Below, piece by piece: positions 51,707-58,801 of a stretch of 64,000 nt of DNA. The stretch lies in assembly GCA_965226245.1 (NCBI GenBank), contig CBDDCL010000015.1, positions 558,001 through 622,000 of the forward strand. Reading direction: 5' to 3'. A program made the translations under genes and the position numbers. Numbering within the stretch: the stretch's first letter is position 1; every line of letters begins with the position of its first letter. Origin of the DNA: CBDCYS01 sp965226245 (lineage in GTDB: Bacteria; Acidobacteriota; Terriglobia; Bryobacterales; UBA6623). The notes under the pieces were generated by a model that was not told the origin of the DNA, made no database searches, and worked only from the letters and a program-made list of their open reading frames with translations.

Positions 51707-52525
51707 TTACAGCGGGAATCGCCCCAGCCGGCCATCATTGTTGCGGCGATTCCGGTCCGGGTCCGGGCCGGAGTTGATTTCTACGTTCACGCCGGGCTTG
51801 CGCAGCGGATCGCGAAAGGTCAGCTCTTCCTCAGAGAAAAACAGATTGCGGGCAAGCACCATGTCGAGCTGAGTCCCCTTTTCGAGAATCGCGTCAGGCC
51901 CTCGCGAAAGCAGCACGCCCGCCAGGCCGGCGGCAGCGCCCGCGGCGGCCCCTACTCCGGCTCCAAACCCCGCCCGCCTTCCCGCTGCACCCGCGATGAC
52001 GCCGATCGAGGCGCCGGCGGCGGTCGTCTGCCCGACAGTGCGGGCATCGCTGCCTTTGTTGCCCTCACTGGTGATCTTGCCTTCTTCGCGGTCAAAGCCC
52101 TCGGGCGAGCGGCCGTCCAGCGCTCCCACGCGGCCGATCAGATCTCGAATGATTCCGTTGGGAAGAATCATCTGCTCGAAGCGCAGAAACAGCTCGCCGC
52201 GCCCCTTCACCCGGCCGGGCCTCTTCGCGCTGGTGACGCTGCCCGAGACGTAGGTTCCTGGGGGGATGACGATTCTTCCATCGACCACCACGGGGTACAC
52301 CGACTCTAGGTAGATAAGATCGCCCGGAGCAGCGTGTTTCGTGCTGATGCTGTTGATCAGAACGAGAGGGACGTGCGTGCCTTCTGGGATCGTGATGCTG
52401 CCCGCGGCGGGATGTTCGCGCTCTTGCAAGCCCTTGGGCTCGGCGGGAGTTTCGGCGCTTTGCTGGGCGGCCAGCGCGGCCGCTGCCAATACCAATACTG
52501 AACCTGCGCTCCAGAATCGTTTCAT
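51707..52525 (-). CDS. Exported hypothetical protein with VirB10/TrbI-like core
   Basis: A 272-residue protein from ATG 52525, supported by AAAGGGG ten bases upstream and a signal peptide (MKRFWSAGSVLVLAAAALAA). The central region SITIPEGTHVPLVLINSIST, then YLESVYPVVVDGRIVIPPGT and YVSGSVTSAKRPGRVKGRGE, resembles the beta-barrel of TrbI/VirB10-type proteins. A Gly/Ala-rich segment (about residues 170-205) may be a membrane or hairpin region. No secretion-system genes are nearby, so a conjugation role is not supported. It may be an envelope protein typical of the phylum. Confidence 0.7.
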   Translation of the reverse strand: MKRFWSAGSVLVLAAAALAAQQSAETPAEPKGLQEREHPAAGSITIPEGTHVPLVLINSISTKHAAPGDLIYLESVYPVVVDGRIVIPPGTYVSGSVTSAKRPGRVKGRGELFLRFEQMILPNGIIRDLIGRVGALDGRSPEGFDREEGKITSEGNKGSDARTVGQTTAAGASIGVIAGAAGRRAGFGAGVGAAAGAAAGLAGVLLSRGPDAILEKGTQLDMVLARNLFFSEEELTFRDPLRKPGVNVEINSGPDPDRNRRNNDGRLGRFPL

Positions 52526-52924
52526 GGCAAAAGCCCCTTTCGTCATTGTAGCTATCAGTTCAGCACTTGAGGTGGCGAAACCTGCAACCTGCACGAGTGT
52601 GCTCCCTGTGTATATGAACGCATCAAGGCGGATAACGTTGCGCTCGCGGCCGCGTTTTTTGGGCGGAATCTCACCGATGACCACGACACCGGGTTTCAAG
52701 CGGCAGAAAACGAGAGCGGAAACCTCCGTTCACACCGCGCCCACAAGGTGAGCCCGAGGAGCAGAAGCAAATGGACACAGGCCCAGGATCTAGGATAGAC
52801 TAACATCTAATAGGCGCCGCTTTGCGGAAAGCCGCGCCTGCCGGCCCCGGGGGTTTGGCAGGTCCCCTTGCCCAGATTGATTCCCGTTTATTCTTGGGTC
52901 TAGTGGATAGGAGCATGTCTCAAG
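52526..52924. other. 399-bp region upstream of rplM
   Basis: A divergent intergenic region that should hold the ribosomal-protein operon promoter. Just before rplM are GC-rich hairpins (CGCCGCTTTGCGG and CCTGCC..GGCAGG, about 52813-52861), then TTGCCC and TTTATT about 17 bp apart (52868-52897), a possible promoter. AGGAG at 52909 serves the ATG at 52925. No gene is seen. Confidence 0.4.
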
Positions 52925-53353
52925 ATGAAGACGTATGTCCCAAAGGCATCTGAGGTAAAGAGTAGCTGGTACGTCATTGATGCCGAAGGCCAGGTGCTGG
53001 GCAGACTGGCAACCCGGGTGGCCGTGCTGCTGATGGGTAAACACAAGCCCGACTACACTCCCTTCTTGAAAACCGGCGACCACGTGATTGTGGTGAACGC
53101 CGAAAAAGTGCGGTTGACGGGCAGGAAGGAAGATCAGAAGATGTACTATAGCCATTCCGGTTATCCGGGAGGCATCAAGGCAATCAGCGCCCGGCACCTG
53201 CGCCAGAAGTTTCCAGAGCGTATGGTCGAAAAGGCCGTAGCCGGCATGCTGCCCAAAAATAAAGTGGGCAATCAGTTGACGACACGTCTCAAGGTTTACA
53301 AAGGACCCGACCACCCTCATGCGGCCCAGCAGCCGCAGCCGATGTCACTGTGA
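52925..53353 (+). CDS. rplM: 50S ribosomal protein L13
   Basis: A 142-residue uL13. MKTYVPKASEVKSSWYVIDA, VLGRLATRVAVLLMGKHKPD, SHSGYPGGIKAISARHLRQK and the conserved VEKAVAGMLPKNKVG followed by LKVYKGPDHPHAAQQP are all present. Length is standard. It heads the rplM-rpsI pair, with 82 bp to rpsI. Confidence 0.97.
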   Translation: MKTYVPKASEVKSSWYVIDAEGQVLGRLATRVAVLLMGKHKPDYTPFLKTGDHVIVVNAEKVRLTGRKEDQKMYYSHSGYPGGIKAISARHLRQKFPERMVEKAVAGMLPKNKVGNQLTTRLKVYKGPDHPHAAQQPQPMSL

Positions 53354-53435
53354 GGCAGTTCGTCGATATAAGCGCCACTTGGAACATCGGCCCAGTGGAG
53401 CCGGCCAGAGTTGGATTGGTGAGACGAAGACGTTT

Positions 53436-53849
53436 ATGAGTGACCAAACAATAGCGGCAGGAACAGTTCAATACCTGGGAACGGGGCGCCGAAAGACCGC
53501 CGTGGCGCGGGTATTCTTGAGGCCCGGAGACGGAAAGATCCAAATCAACGGGCGCACGGTCGAGAACTACTTCCCCAGCGCGGGCCAGCGCCAAAAAATC
53601 CAGCAGCCGCTGCTCGCCACCGAGACGGCCGGCAAATTCGATCTGCTGATCTTGGCGCATGGCGGCGGGCTGACCGGACAGGCGGAGGCGATTCGCCTGG
53701 GAGTTGCGCGCGCGCTGCAGAAGTTCAACATGGAACTCCGTCCGGCTATGAAAAAGCTGGGGTTTCTCACTCGCGATCCCCGCAAGCATGAACGCAAGAA
53801 ATACGGCCGCCCGGGGGCGCGCAAACGCTTCCAGTACTCGAAGCGCTGA
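53436..53849 (+). CDS. rpsI: 30S ribosomal protein S9
   Basis: A 137-residue uS9 from ATG 53436 (MSDQTIAAGTVQYLGTGRRK). The conserved GTGRRKTAVARVFLRPG, GGGLTGQAEAIRLGVARAL and C-terminal KKYGRPGARKRFQYSKR tail that reaches the ribosomal P site are intact. It is cotranscribed with rplM and followed by rpsB after 111 bp. Confidence 0.97.
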   Translation: MSDQTIAAGTVQYLGTGRRKTAVARVFLRPGDGKIQINGRTVENYFPSAGQRQKIQQPLLATETAGKFDLLILAHGGGLTGQAEAIRLGVARALQKFNMELRPAMKKLGFLTRDPRKHERKKYGRPGARKRFQYSKR

Positions 53850-53960
53850 TTGGATCGGCAGCGGCATGGATGGCCCGGGCGTACAGATTTCAGCCCGCGC
53901 CGCCGGTTTTGTGGAACCCAACCTCGCTTGGATGGTTCCGCTTTCACAGGAGGTTACTTT

Positions 53961-54866
53961 TTGCAAGTCACAATGAAAGAATTGCTCGAATCAGGCGTTC
54001 ATTTCGGGCACCAGACCAGGCGCTGGAATCCGAAGATGCGAGAGTATATCTTCGGCGAACGCAACGGCATCCACATCATTGACCTTCAGAAAACTCTGAA
54101 GATGTTCAAGGACGCCGCCCGCTTCGTTACCGAGGCAGCCTCGCAAGGCAAGACCGTGCTGTTCGTCGGCACCAAGCGCCAGGCCCAGGAAGCGGTTGCG
54201 GCCGAAGCCGGGCGCTGCGAGATGTATTTCATCAACAGCCGCTGGCTGGGAGGGCTGCTCACGAACTGGGTGACCGTACAAAACTCCATCAAGCGCCTGA
54301 AAGAGCTGGAGGCGCTGGCCAGCGAAGAGGGCTACGAGGGCCGCTCCAAGAAAGAGGTGTCTCGCCTCGAGAGAGAACGAAAACACCTGCACCAAAACTT
54401 GCGGGGCATCAAGGACATGCCTGGTCCTCCGGACGTCTTGTTCGTGATCGATTCCTACCGCGAAGAGATCGCCGTCAAAGAGGCTGGGATATTGAACATT
54501 CCGGTGGTGGCCGTCGTGGACACCAACAGCGACCCGACGAACGTTGACCACGTGATTCCTGGAAACGACGATGCCCTGAGGGCCATTCGCTTATTCGCCG
54601 AAAAGATGGCTGACGCGGTCATCGAGGGCCGTTCTCTGGCAACCGCGCAGGACTTTGCCGAGCAGCCGGCCAGTGGCGAAGCCGCCCCCGTCGAAGATAT
54701 TACGGCTGGTGCCGTGGAGGCGGTAACGGTGGACACACCGGCGAAAACAGAGGCGAAAACAGAGGCGAATACAGAGCCGAAAACAGCGGTGAAAACAGCC
54801 GCTCCGATCTCAGGCGGGGTCACGTTCCAGACCGGTACGACGGGTTTGGAGCCGCCGAAACCATAA
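53961..54866 (+). CDS. rpsB: 30S ribosomal protein S2
   Basis: A 301-residue uS2. A perfect AGGAGG at 53948-53953 lies seven bases before TTG 53961 but 19 before ATG 53973, so TTG is the better start and gives MQVTMKELLESGVHFGHQT, like other S2 proteins. Conserved blocks include NGIHIIDLQKTL, VLFVGTKRQAQEAV, RWLGGLLTNW and PVVAVVDTNSDP. A C-terminal tail of about 65 residues rich in Thr/Lys/Glu, with short repeats (KTEAKTEANTEPKT), is longer than usual. Confidence 0.95.
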   Translation: MQVTMKELLESGVHFGHQTRRWNPKMREYIFGERNGIHIIDLQKTLKMFKDAARFVTEAASQGKTVLFVGTKRQAQEAVAAEAGRCEMYFINSRWLGGLLTNWVTVQNSIKRLKELEALASEEGYEGRSKKEVSRLERERKHLHQNLRGIKDMPGPPDVLFVIDSYREEIAVKEAGILNIPVVAVVDTNSDPTNVDHVIPGNDDALRAIRLFAEKMADAVIEGRSLATAQDFAEQPASGEAAPVEDITAGAVEAVTVDTPAKTEAKTEANTEPKTAVKTAAPISGGVTFQTGTTGLEPPKP

Positions 54867-55052
54867 GGCGGCCACGGCGAGCCTTCTTACTAACCCGCAC
54901 GGAACCTGCTTGATGGCCAAGTCTTGCCGGCCGCCAAAAGCTTTCTTGACAGTGGTTGGAGCCGGGCAGGGCACACGGCCGGCGCGGCGGGCTCTTCCGG
55001 GAAGCGATCATTTTTCGACTTTCGTTTTTCAAGCGAAACGCAGGCAAAAATT

Positions 55053-55667
55053 ATGGCGGAAATTACCGCGCAAATGGTCAAAGAGCTTCGCGAGCGCAGC
55101 GGGGCGGGCATCATGGATTGCAAGACGGCTCTCAAAGAAGCCCAGGGCGACCTCCCCCAGGCTGAGCTCATCTTGCGCAAGCGCGGCATCGCGATCGCCC
55201 AGAAAAAATCGTCCCGCGCCGCGAATGAAGGGACGATCGGAACCTATATTCACCCCGGCAGCAAACTTGGCGTGCTCGTGGAGGTGAATTGCGAGACGGA
55301 TTTTGTGGCGCGAACCGATGACTTCCAGCAGTTGGTCCACGATGTGGCCATGCATATCGCGGCGACCGATCCGCAATTCATTCGCAAAGAGGACATCACC
55401 GAAGAAGCGCTGGAGAACGAAAAGCAAGTTCAGCGCGCCCGCGCCCTGCAGGAGGGCAAGCCGGAACAGGTGATCGAAAAGATTATCGAGGGCCGCATGG
55501 GTAAGTTCTACGAAGAGTTTTGCCTGCTGGAGCAGCCTTTCGTCAAGGACAGCTCGATGACGATCGGTGAATTGGTTACCTCCAAGATCGCCAAGCTCGG
55601 CGAAAATATCACACTCAGCCGCATGGCGCGATTCAAGGTCGGGGAAGCCGGCTCGGCGGGTTCCTAA
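55053..55667 (+). CDS. tsf: Elongation factor Ts
   Basis: A 204-residue EF-Ts from ATG 55053 (MAEITAQMVKELRERSGAGI). The N-terminal UBA-like part with MDCKTALKEAQGD is followed by the core with EVNCETDFVARTDDF, where the Asp-Phe pair needed for EF-Tu nucleotide exchange sits, and QPFVKDSSMTIGELV. It is the short form (about 200 residues) rather than the 280-residue form of E. coli. Distance from rpsB is 186 bp. After it comes a MITE-like element. Confidence 0.95.
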   Translation: MAEITAQMVKELRERSGAGIMDCKTALKEAQGDLPQAELILRKRGIAIAQKKSSRAANEGTIGTYIHPGSKLGVLVEVNCETDFVARTDDFQQLVHDVAMHIAATDPQFIRKEDITEEALENEKQVQRARALQEGKPEQVIEKIIEGRMGKFYEEFCLLEQPFVKDSSMTIGELVTSKIAKLGENITLSRMARFKVGEAGSAGS

Positions 55668-55780
55668 ATCTTTCCTGAACCGCATTTGACAACTTGCAGG
55701 CGCCGACAGCCGTGCCTGCCCTGTATTTAGTAAACCGTTGCGTCGTAGAATAGACCGAGTGTCCTTTCTTGCCCCTCTAT

Positions 55781-56077
55781 CTAGCCCGCATTTCTCACCG
55801 AACGGCGAGGCGCGACGTGGCGCGGGCCCCCAGGCCTGCTGCGCCGGCACTCATGCCGGCGCTTGTGCTGCTCACCCAGTACCCAACATCGAACAGACAC
55901 TGTGCTCGCCGCGGTGCATCGAGCCGGAAGCATCAGAGCGGTGCCGCTTGCTCTATCGGCGCCGCCGCAAACCGTTCCAAACAGGCGTCGAGAGAAGTCT
56001 CGACGCGGCAGGCCTGGGGGCCCGCGCCACGTCGAGAAATGAGGCCCAGCACTCGAGTGGTAAGAAATGCGGGCTAG
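55781..56077. mobile_element. MITE-like palindromic element between tsf and pyrH
   Basis: About 297 bp. Outer arms CTAGCCCGCATTTCTCACC (55781-55799) and 56059-56077 are inverted with 18 of 19 matches; inner arms 55813-55839 and 56008-56034 are perfect 27-bp inverted repeats containing GGCGCGGGCCCCCAGGCCTG. The centre has a GCCGGCACTCATGCCGGC hairpin. No coding capacity is convincing. It separates two genes that are usually close, so it is likely an insertion. Confidence 0.75.
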
Positions 56078-56120
56078 CCCCCCGGCTTCGCTCTTCCCCC
56101 CCAGCCTCTGGCTGCCGAAC

Positions 56121-56825
56121 ATGAAGTACAAGCGGATCCTGCTGAAACTGAGCGGTGAGGCTCTGGCCGGCGACGCCGGATTTGGGATTGACAATACTCG
56201 CGTTGCCGAGATCGCCGGCGAAGTCGCCGAGATTGTCCGGCTCGGCGTGCAAGTCGGAGTGGTTGTCGGAGGCGGGAACTTCTTTCGGGGTGTGCGGGCT
56301 TCCGGCACAGGTCTGCGCCGTATCTCGGTCGACTACATGGGTATGCTGGCGACGGGCATAAACGCCATCGCACTGCGAGACTTCATTGCCGCTCAGGAAG
56401 TTGAAGCAAGCGTGATGAGCGCCATCGACATGCCGCCGATTGCCGAATCATTTTCACCCCAAGAGGCCATCGAGCGGCTCGGCCAAGGCGCCGTCATCAT
56501 TTTCTCGGCGGGTACGGGAAGCCCGTATTTTTCGACCGACACGGCCGCCGCGCTGAGAGCTGTCGAAATTGAGGCCGAGGTCGTCGCCAAGGCAACCAAG
56601 GTAGACGGCGTCTACGACAAAGACCCGGTTCGGTTTCCGGACGCGCAACGCTATGACAAGATCTCCTACGGGGACGTGCTCTCGCAAGGATTAGCCGTGA
56701 TGGATGCGACGGCGGTATCCTTGTGCAGAGAGAACAACCTGCCCGTCGTTGTCTTCAACCTGGACGTACGCGGCAATATCCGGCGTATGGTGTCAGGCGA
56801 AGAAATCGGCACTCTCATCCGCTGA
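56121..56825 (+). CDS. pyrH: Uridylate kinase
   Basis: A 234-residue hexameric UMP kinase of the amino-acid-kinase fold (UMP + ATP to UDP). Start ATG 56121 gives MKYKRILLKLSGEALAGDAG with the phosphate-binding KLSGEAL. Further marks: VVVGGGNFFRGVRASGTGL near 50, DYMGMLATGINAIALRD near 75, GTGSPYFSTDTAAALRA near 133, and KATKVDGVYDKDP near 160. It is followed by frr after 43 bp, the usual order. Confidence 0.96.
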   Translation: MKYKRILLKLSGEALAGDAGFGIDNTRVAEIAGEVAEIVRLGVQVGVVVGGGNFFRGVRASGTGLRRISVDYMGMLATGINAIALRDFIAAQEVEASVMSAIDMPPIAESFSPQEAIERLGQGAVIIFSAGTGSPYFSTDTAAALRAVEIEAEVVAKATKVDGVYDKDPVRFPDAQRYDKISYGDVLSQGLAVMDATAVSLCRENNLPVVVFNLDVRGNIRRMVSGEEIGTLIR

Positions 56826-56868
56826 TCAGGAAAAGAGGGCACTGACAAGAAAAGAGGCAAAACAGACC

Positions 56869-57450
56869 ATGTCCACGATCCAAGGCGAGACGATCCAGGA
56901 AGTCGGGGCCGAAACGAAGTCTCGGATGAATAAAGCGCTCGAGGATCTGCGCCGCGAGATGGCCACGATCCGCACCGGCAGGGCTTCCCCAACCATTCTC
57001 GACGGCATTCGCGTCAGTTACTACGGCACGCCGACTCCTCTGAACCAGCTCGCCAACATGTCCGTGCCCGAACCCTCGCTGATCGTGATTCAGCCCTGGG
57101 ATGTTTCGCAGATCGGCGCGATCGAAAAGGCGATCCAGGCCTCGGATTTGGGGCTGAATCCGGCCAATGATGGAAAGGTGATTCGGCTCAGCATCCCGGC
57201 TCTTACCGAGGAGCGCCGCCGGGAGCTTGTCAAGCATCTCCACCACATGGTCGAGCAGCACCGCGTGGCGGTCCGCAATGTTCGGCGGGATGCCAACGAG
57301 CACCTCAAGCATCTCGAAAAGGACAAAAAGATCTCAGAAGATGATCAGCATCGCGGGCAAGACAGCGTTCAAAAGCAAACCGACGCGATGATTGCCCAGC
57401 TCGATGAAGCCGGCAAGGCCAAGGAAGCAGAGATCCTGGAGATCGGCTAA
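56869..57450 (+). CDS. frr: Ribosome recycling factor
   Basis: A 193-residue RRF from ATG 56869. MNKALEDLRREMATIRTGRA, LDGIRVSYYGTPTPLNQLAN, PWDVSQIGAIEKAIQASDLG, VIRLSIPALTEERRRELVK and RNVRRDANEHLKHLEKD are all family-typical. It is slightly longer than the usual 185 because of a few extra N-terminal residues. It frees ribosomes with EF-G after termination. Its TAA overlaps the ATG of the next short ORF by one base. Confidence 0.96.
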   Translation: MSTIQGETIQEVGAETKSRMNKALEDLRREMATIRTGRASPTILDGIRVSYYGTPTPLNQLANMSVPEPSLIVIQPWDVSQIGAIEKAIQASDLGLNPANDGKVIRLSIPALTEERRRELVKHLHHMVEQHRVAVRNVRRDANEHLKHLEKDKKISEDDQHRGQDSVQKQTDAMIAQLDEAGKAKEAEILEIG

Positions 57451-57593
57451 TGCCCGCCATCAACCGAAGAAGCTTTCTTCGCGCACTGGGAAGCAGCGCC
57501 GCGGCTCTGCCCCTGAGTTGCGGAGGCAGCGGCGACCCCGCATCATCCGCGCCGGGTCGAATGGAGGTCCTGGCTGAAGACGTAGGGGGCTGA
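57450..57593 (+). pseudogene. Tat signal-peptide remnant of an exported protein
   Basis: A 47-residue ORF (TAATG overlap with frr) that begins MPAINRRSFLRALGSSAAAL, a clear twin-arginine signal with a lipoprotein-like LPLSCGGSGDP. It stops soon after (MEVLAEDVGG). The mature domain is missing and a vapBC pair on the other strand begins eight bases later, so the gene was probably truncated when DNA was rearranged here. Confidence 0.6.
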
Positions 57594-57601
57594 CACAAAC
57601 T

Positions 57602-57979
57602 CTACCAGCCAATGCGCTTCAACCCCGGGACGGAGTCAAAGTGCTGGTCGCGGCTCAGAAGCGCTTGTGCGTGCTGCCGGGCCAGCGCCGCGATCCAGAG
57701 GTCATTCGCCGGAATCGGACGGCCCTTGTGCTTGAGCTCGTCACGGATCTCCGCGTATCGCTCGGCCGTCTCCTCATCCACCGGTAGCACTCGGTAGCTC
57801 GGAATCGATTCCGCCAGCCACCGTTCATACCGCGCTCGGCCGCGCGACTGCCGGATGCCGTATCTGAATTCGCCCAGCACGATTACTGGCACGGCGATCT
57901 CGGTTGCTTCGCGAAGGATCGGTTCCAGCGTCAAGTCGCCGTCGGCAACCGCCGACAGCCCGTTCGTGTCCAGAATCAC
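57602..57979 (-). CDS. vapC: VapC-type PIN-domain toxin ribonuclease
   Basis: A 125-residue PIN-domain RNase. Acidic catalytic residues are in MILDTNGLSAVA (Asp4), VLGEFRYGIRQS (Glu near 37), IPANDLWIAALA (Asp near 93) and LLSRDQHFDSVPGL (Asp near 112). It should cleave RNA, often tRNA or rRNA loops, when free of its antitoxin. Its start overlaps the antitoxin stop by four bases (ATGA), the usual antitoxin-first order. Confidence 0.9.
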   Translation of the reverse strand: MILDTNGLSAVADGDLTLEPILREATEIAVPVIVLGEFRYGIRQSRGRARYERWLAESIPSYRVLPVDEETAERYAEIRDELKHKGRPIPANDLWIAALARQHAQALLSRDQHFDSVPGLKRIGW

Positions 57980-58224
57980 TTCCAGTCCTCGGGCTCAATC
58001 TGGCCGAACTCTTTTTCGATGATCCGGTTGATCCTGGCCGTCTCCTTGCGGAGGCTCCGCAACTTGCCGAACGTCTTCATCCACGGTTTATCTCGGCCGC
58101 CGCGAGCGCGCAGCTTGTCAGCCAGCGCCTCCGACACCAATGCCCGCAAGGGAATGCCCCGCTCGGCCGCCGCCGACTTGGCGCGGCGGAACAAGGCGTC
58201 CGGGATTTCAACGGTCGTCTTCAC
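57976..58224 (-). CDS. vapB: VapB-type antitoxin (RHH)
   Basis: An 82-residue protein with an N-terminal ribbon-helix-helix (MKTTVEIPDALFRRAKSAAA, then RGIPLRALVSEALADKLRA) and a charged C-terminus (RINRIIEKEFGQIEPEDWK) of the kind that wraps a PIN toxin. It should bind VapC and repress the operon. It is the first gene of the pair. Upstream is a 577-bp gap with a palindromic repeat and no gene. Confidence 0.88.
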   Translation of the reverse strand: MKTTVEIPDALFRRAKSAAAERGIPLRALVSEALADKLRARGGRDKPWMKTFGKLRSLRKETARINRIIEKEFGQIEPEDWK

Positions 58225-58620
58225 TTGCCCTCATTCTCCCATATTTACGGGAAGGCGTTTCCCAACGGGCGGCCTTCACTGGATGATCCAGCGCACTCCA
58301 GGAGTATGGCGGCCGATCCGGAAACTGAGATGCCCAGCGATGCGGCGGGCGGCCCGCAATACGGCAGCGGCGGTCTGGGGGGACTTCGCCGAAGCCCCTT
58401 CAGAAGCGGCCGGCCTCAAAGCTGGGATTCCTATGCGTGCTGGAGTGCGGGCGACTCAGGATTGTCCCCGCGGAGACTGTGCGCGGGCGAAAATGGGGGA
58501 CTGCCATCCGATTCTCGCTCGTGGAACTTTCAGGTCGCGAGTAGGTGGTGAGGGCGATCCGCTATGTGATCGAAGGACAAGGCAAACCCATGGCGGTCTG
58601 GCCGCAACCGCGCTCACTGG

Positions 58621-58717
58621 AGCCGCGCGCGTCAGCAAGCGGTTGCCGCTAGCCCGCGATCAGCCACTGTTGGCGTGATCGCGAACTAGCGGCAACCGCT
58701 TGCTGACGCGCGCGGCT
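58621..58717. repeat. Palindromic repeat, 32-bp perfect inverted arms
   Basis: Positions 58621-58652 and 58686-58717 are exact reverse complements (arm core GTCAGCAAGCGGTTGCCGCT), with a 33-bp centre. It lies in the gene-free 58225-58801 gap between vapB and the kinase gene. One arm-like copy is at 19430-19453. It could form a strong hairpin in RNA and also end transcription of the kinase gene. Confidence 0.8.
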
Positions 58718-58801
58718 CGCTACAAGACCGGCTGGGGAAAGTTAAACGGGTTTTGCCGGAAAGCAGGCAGCCTCGCTTCTCTTCAACGCTAGTTTGAACC
58801 G

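Noticed and set aside
51707..52525. VirB10-like protein as part of a conjugation system
   Set aside because: No other type IV secretion genes are near; the similarity is limited to the beta-rich core.
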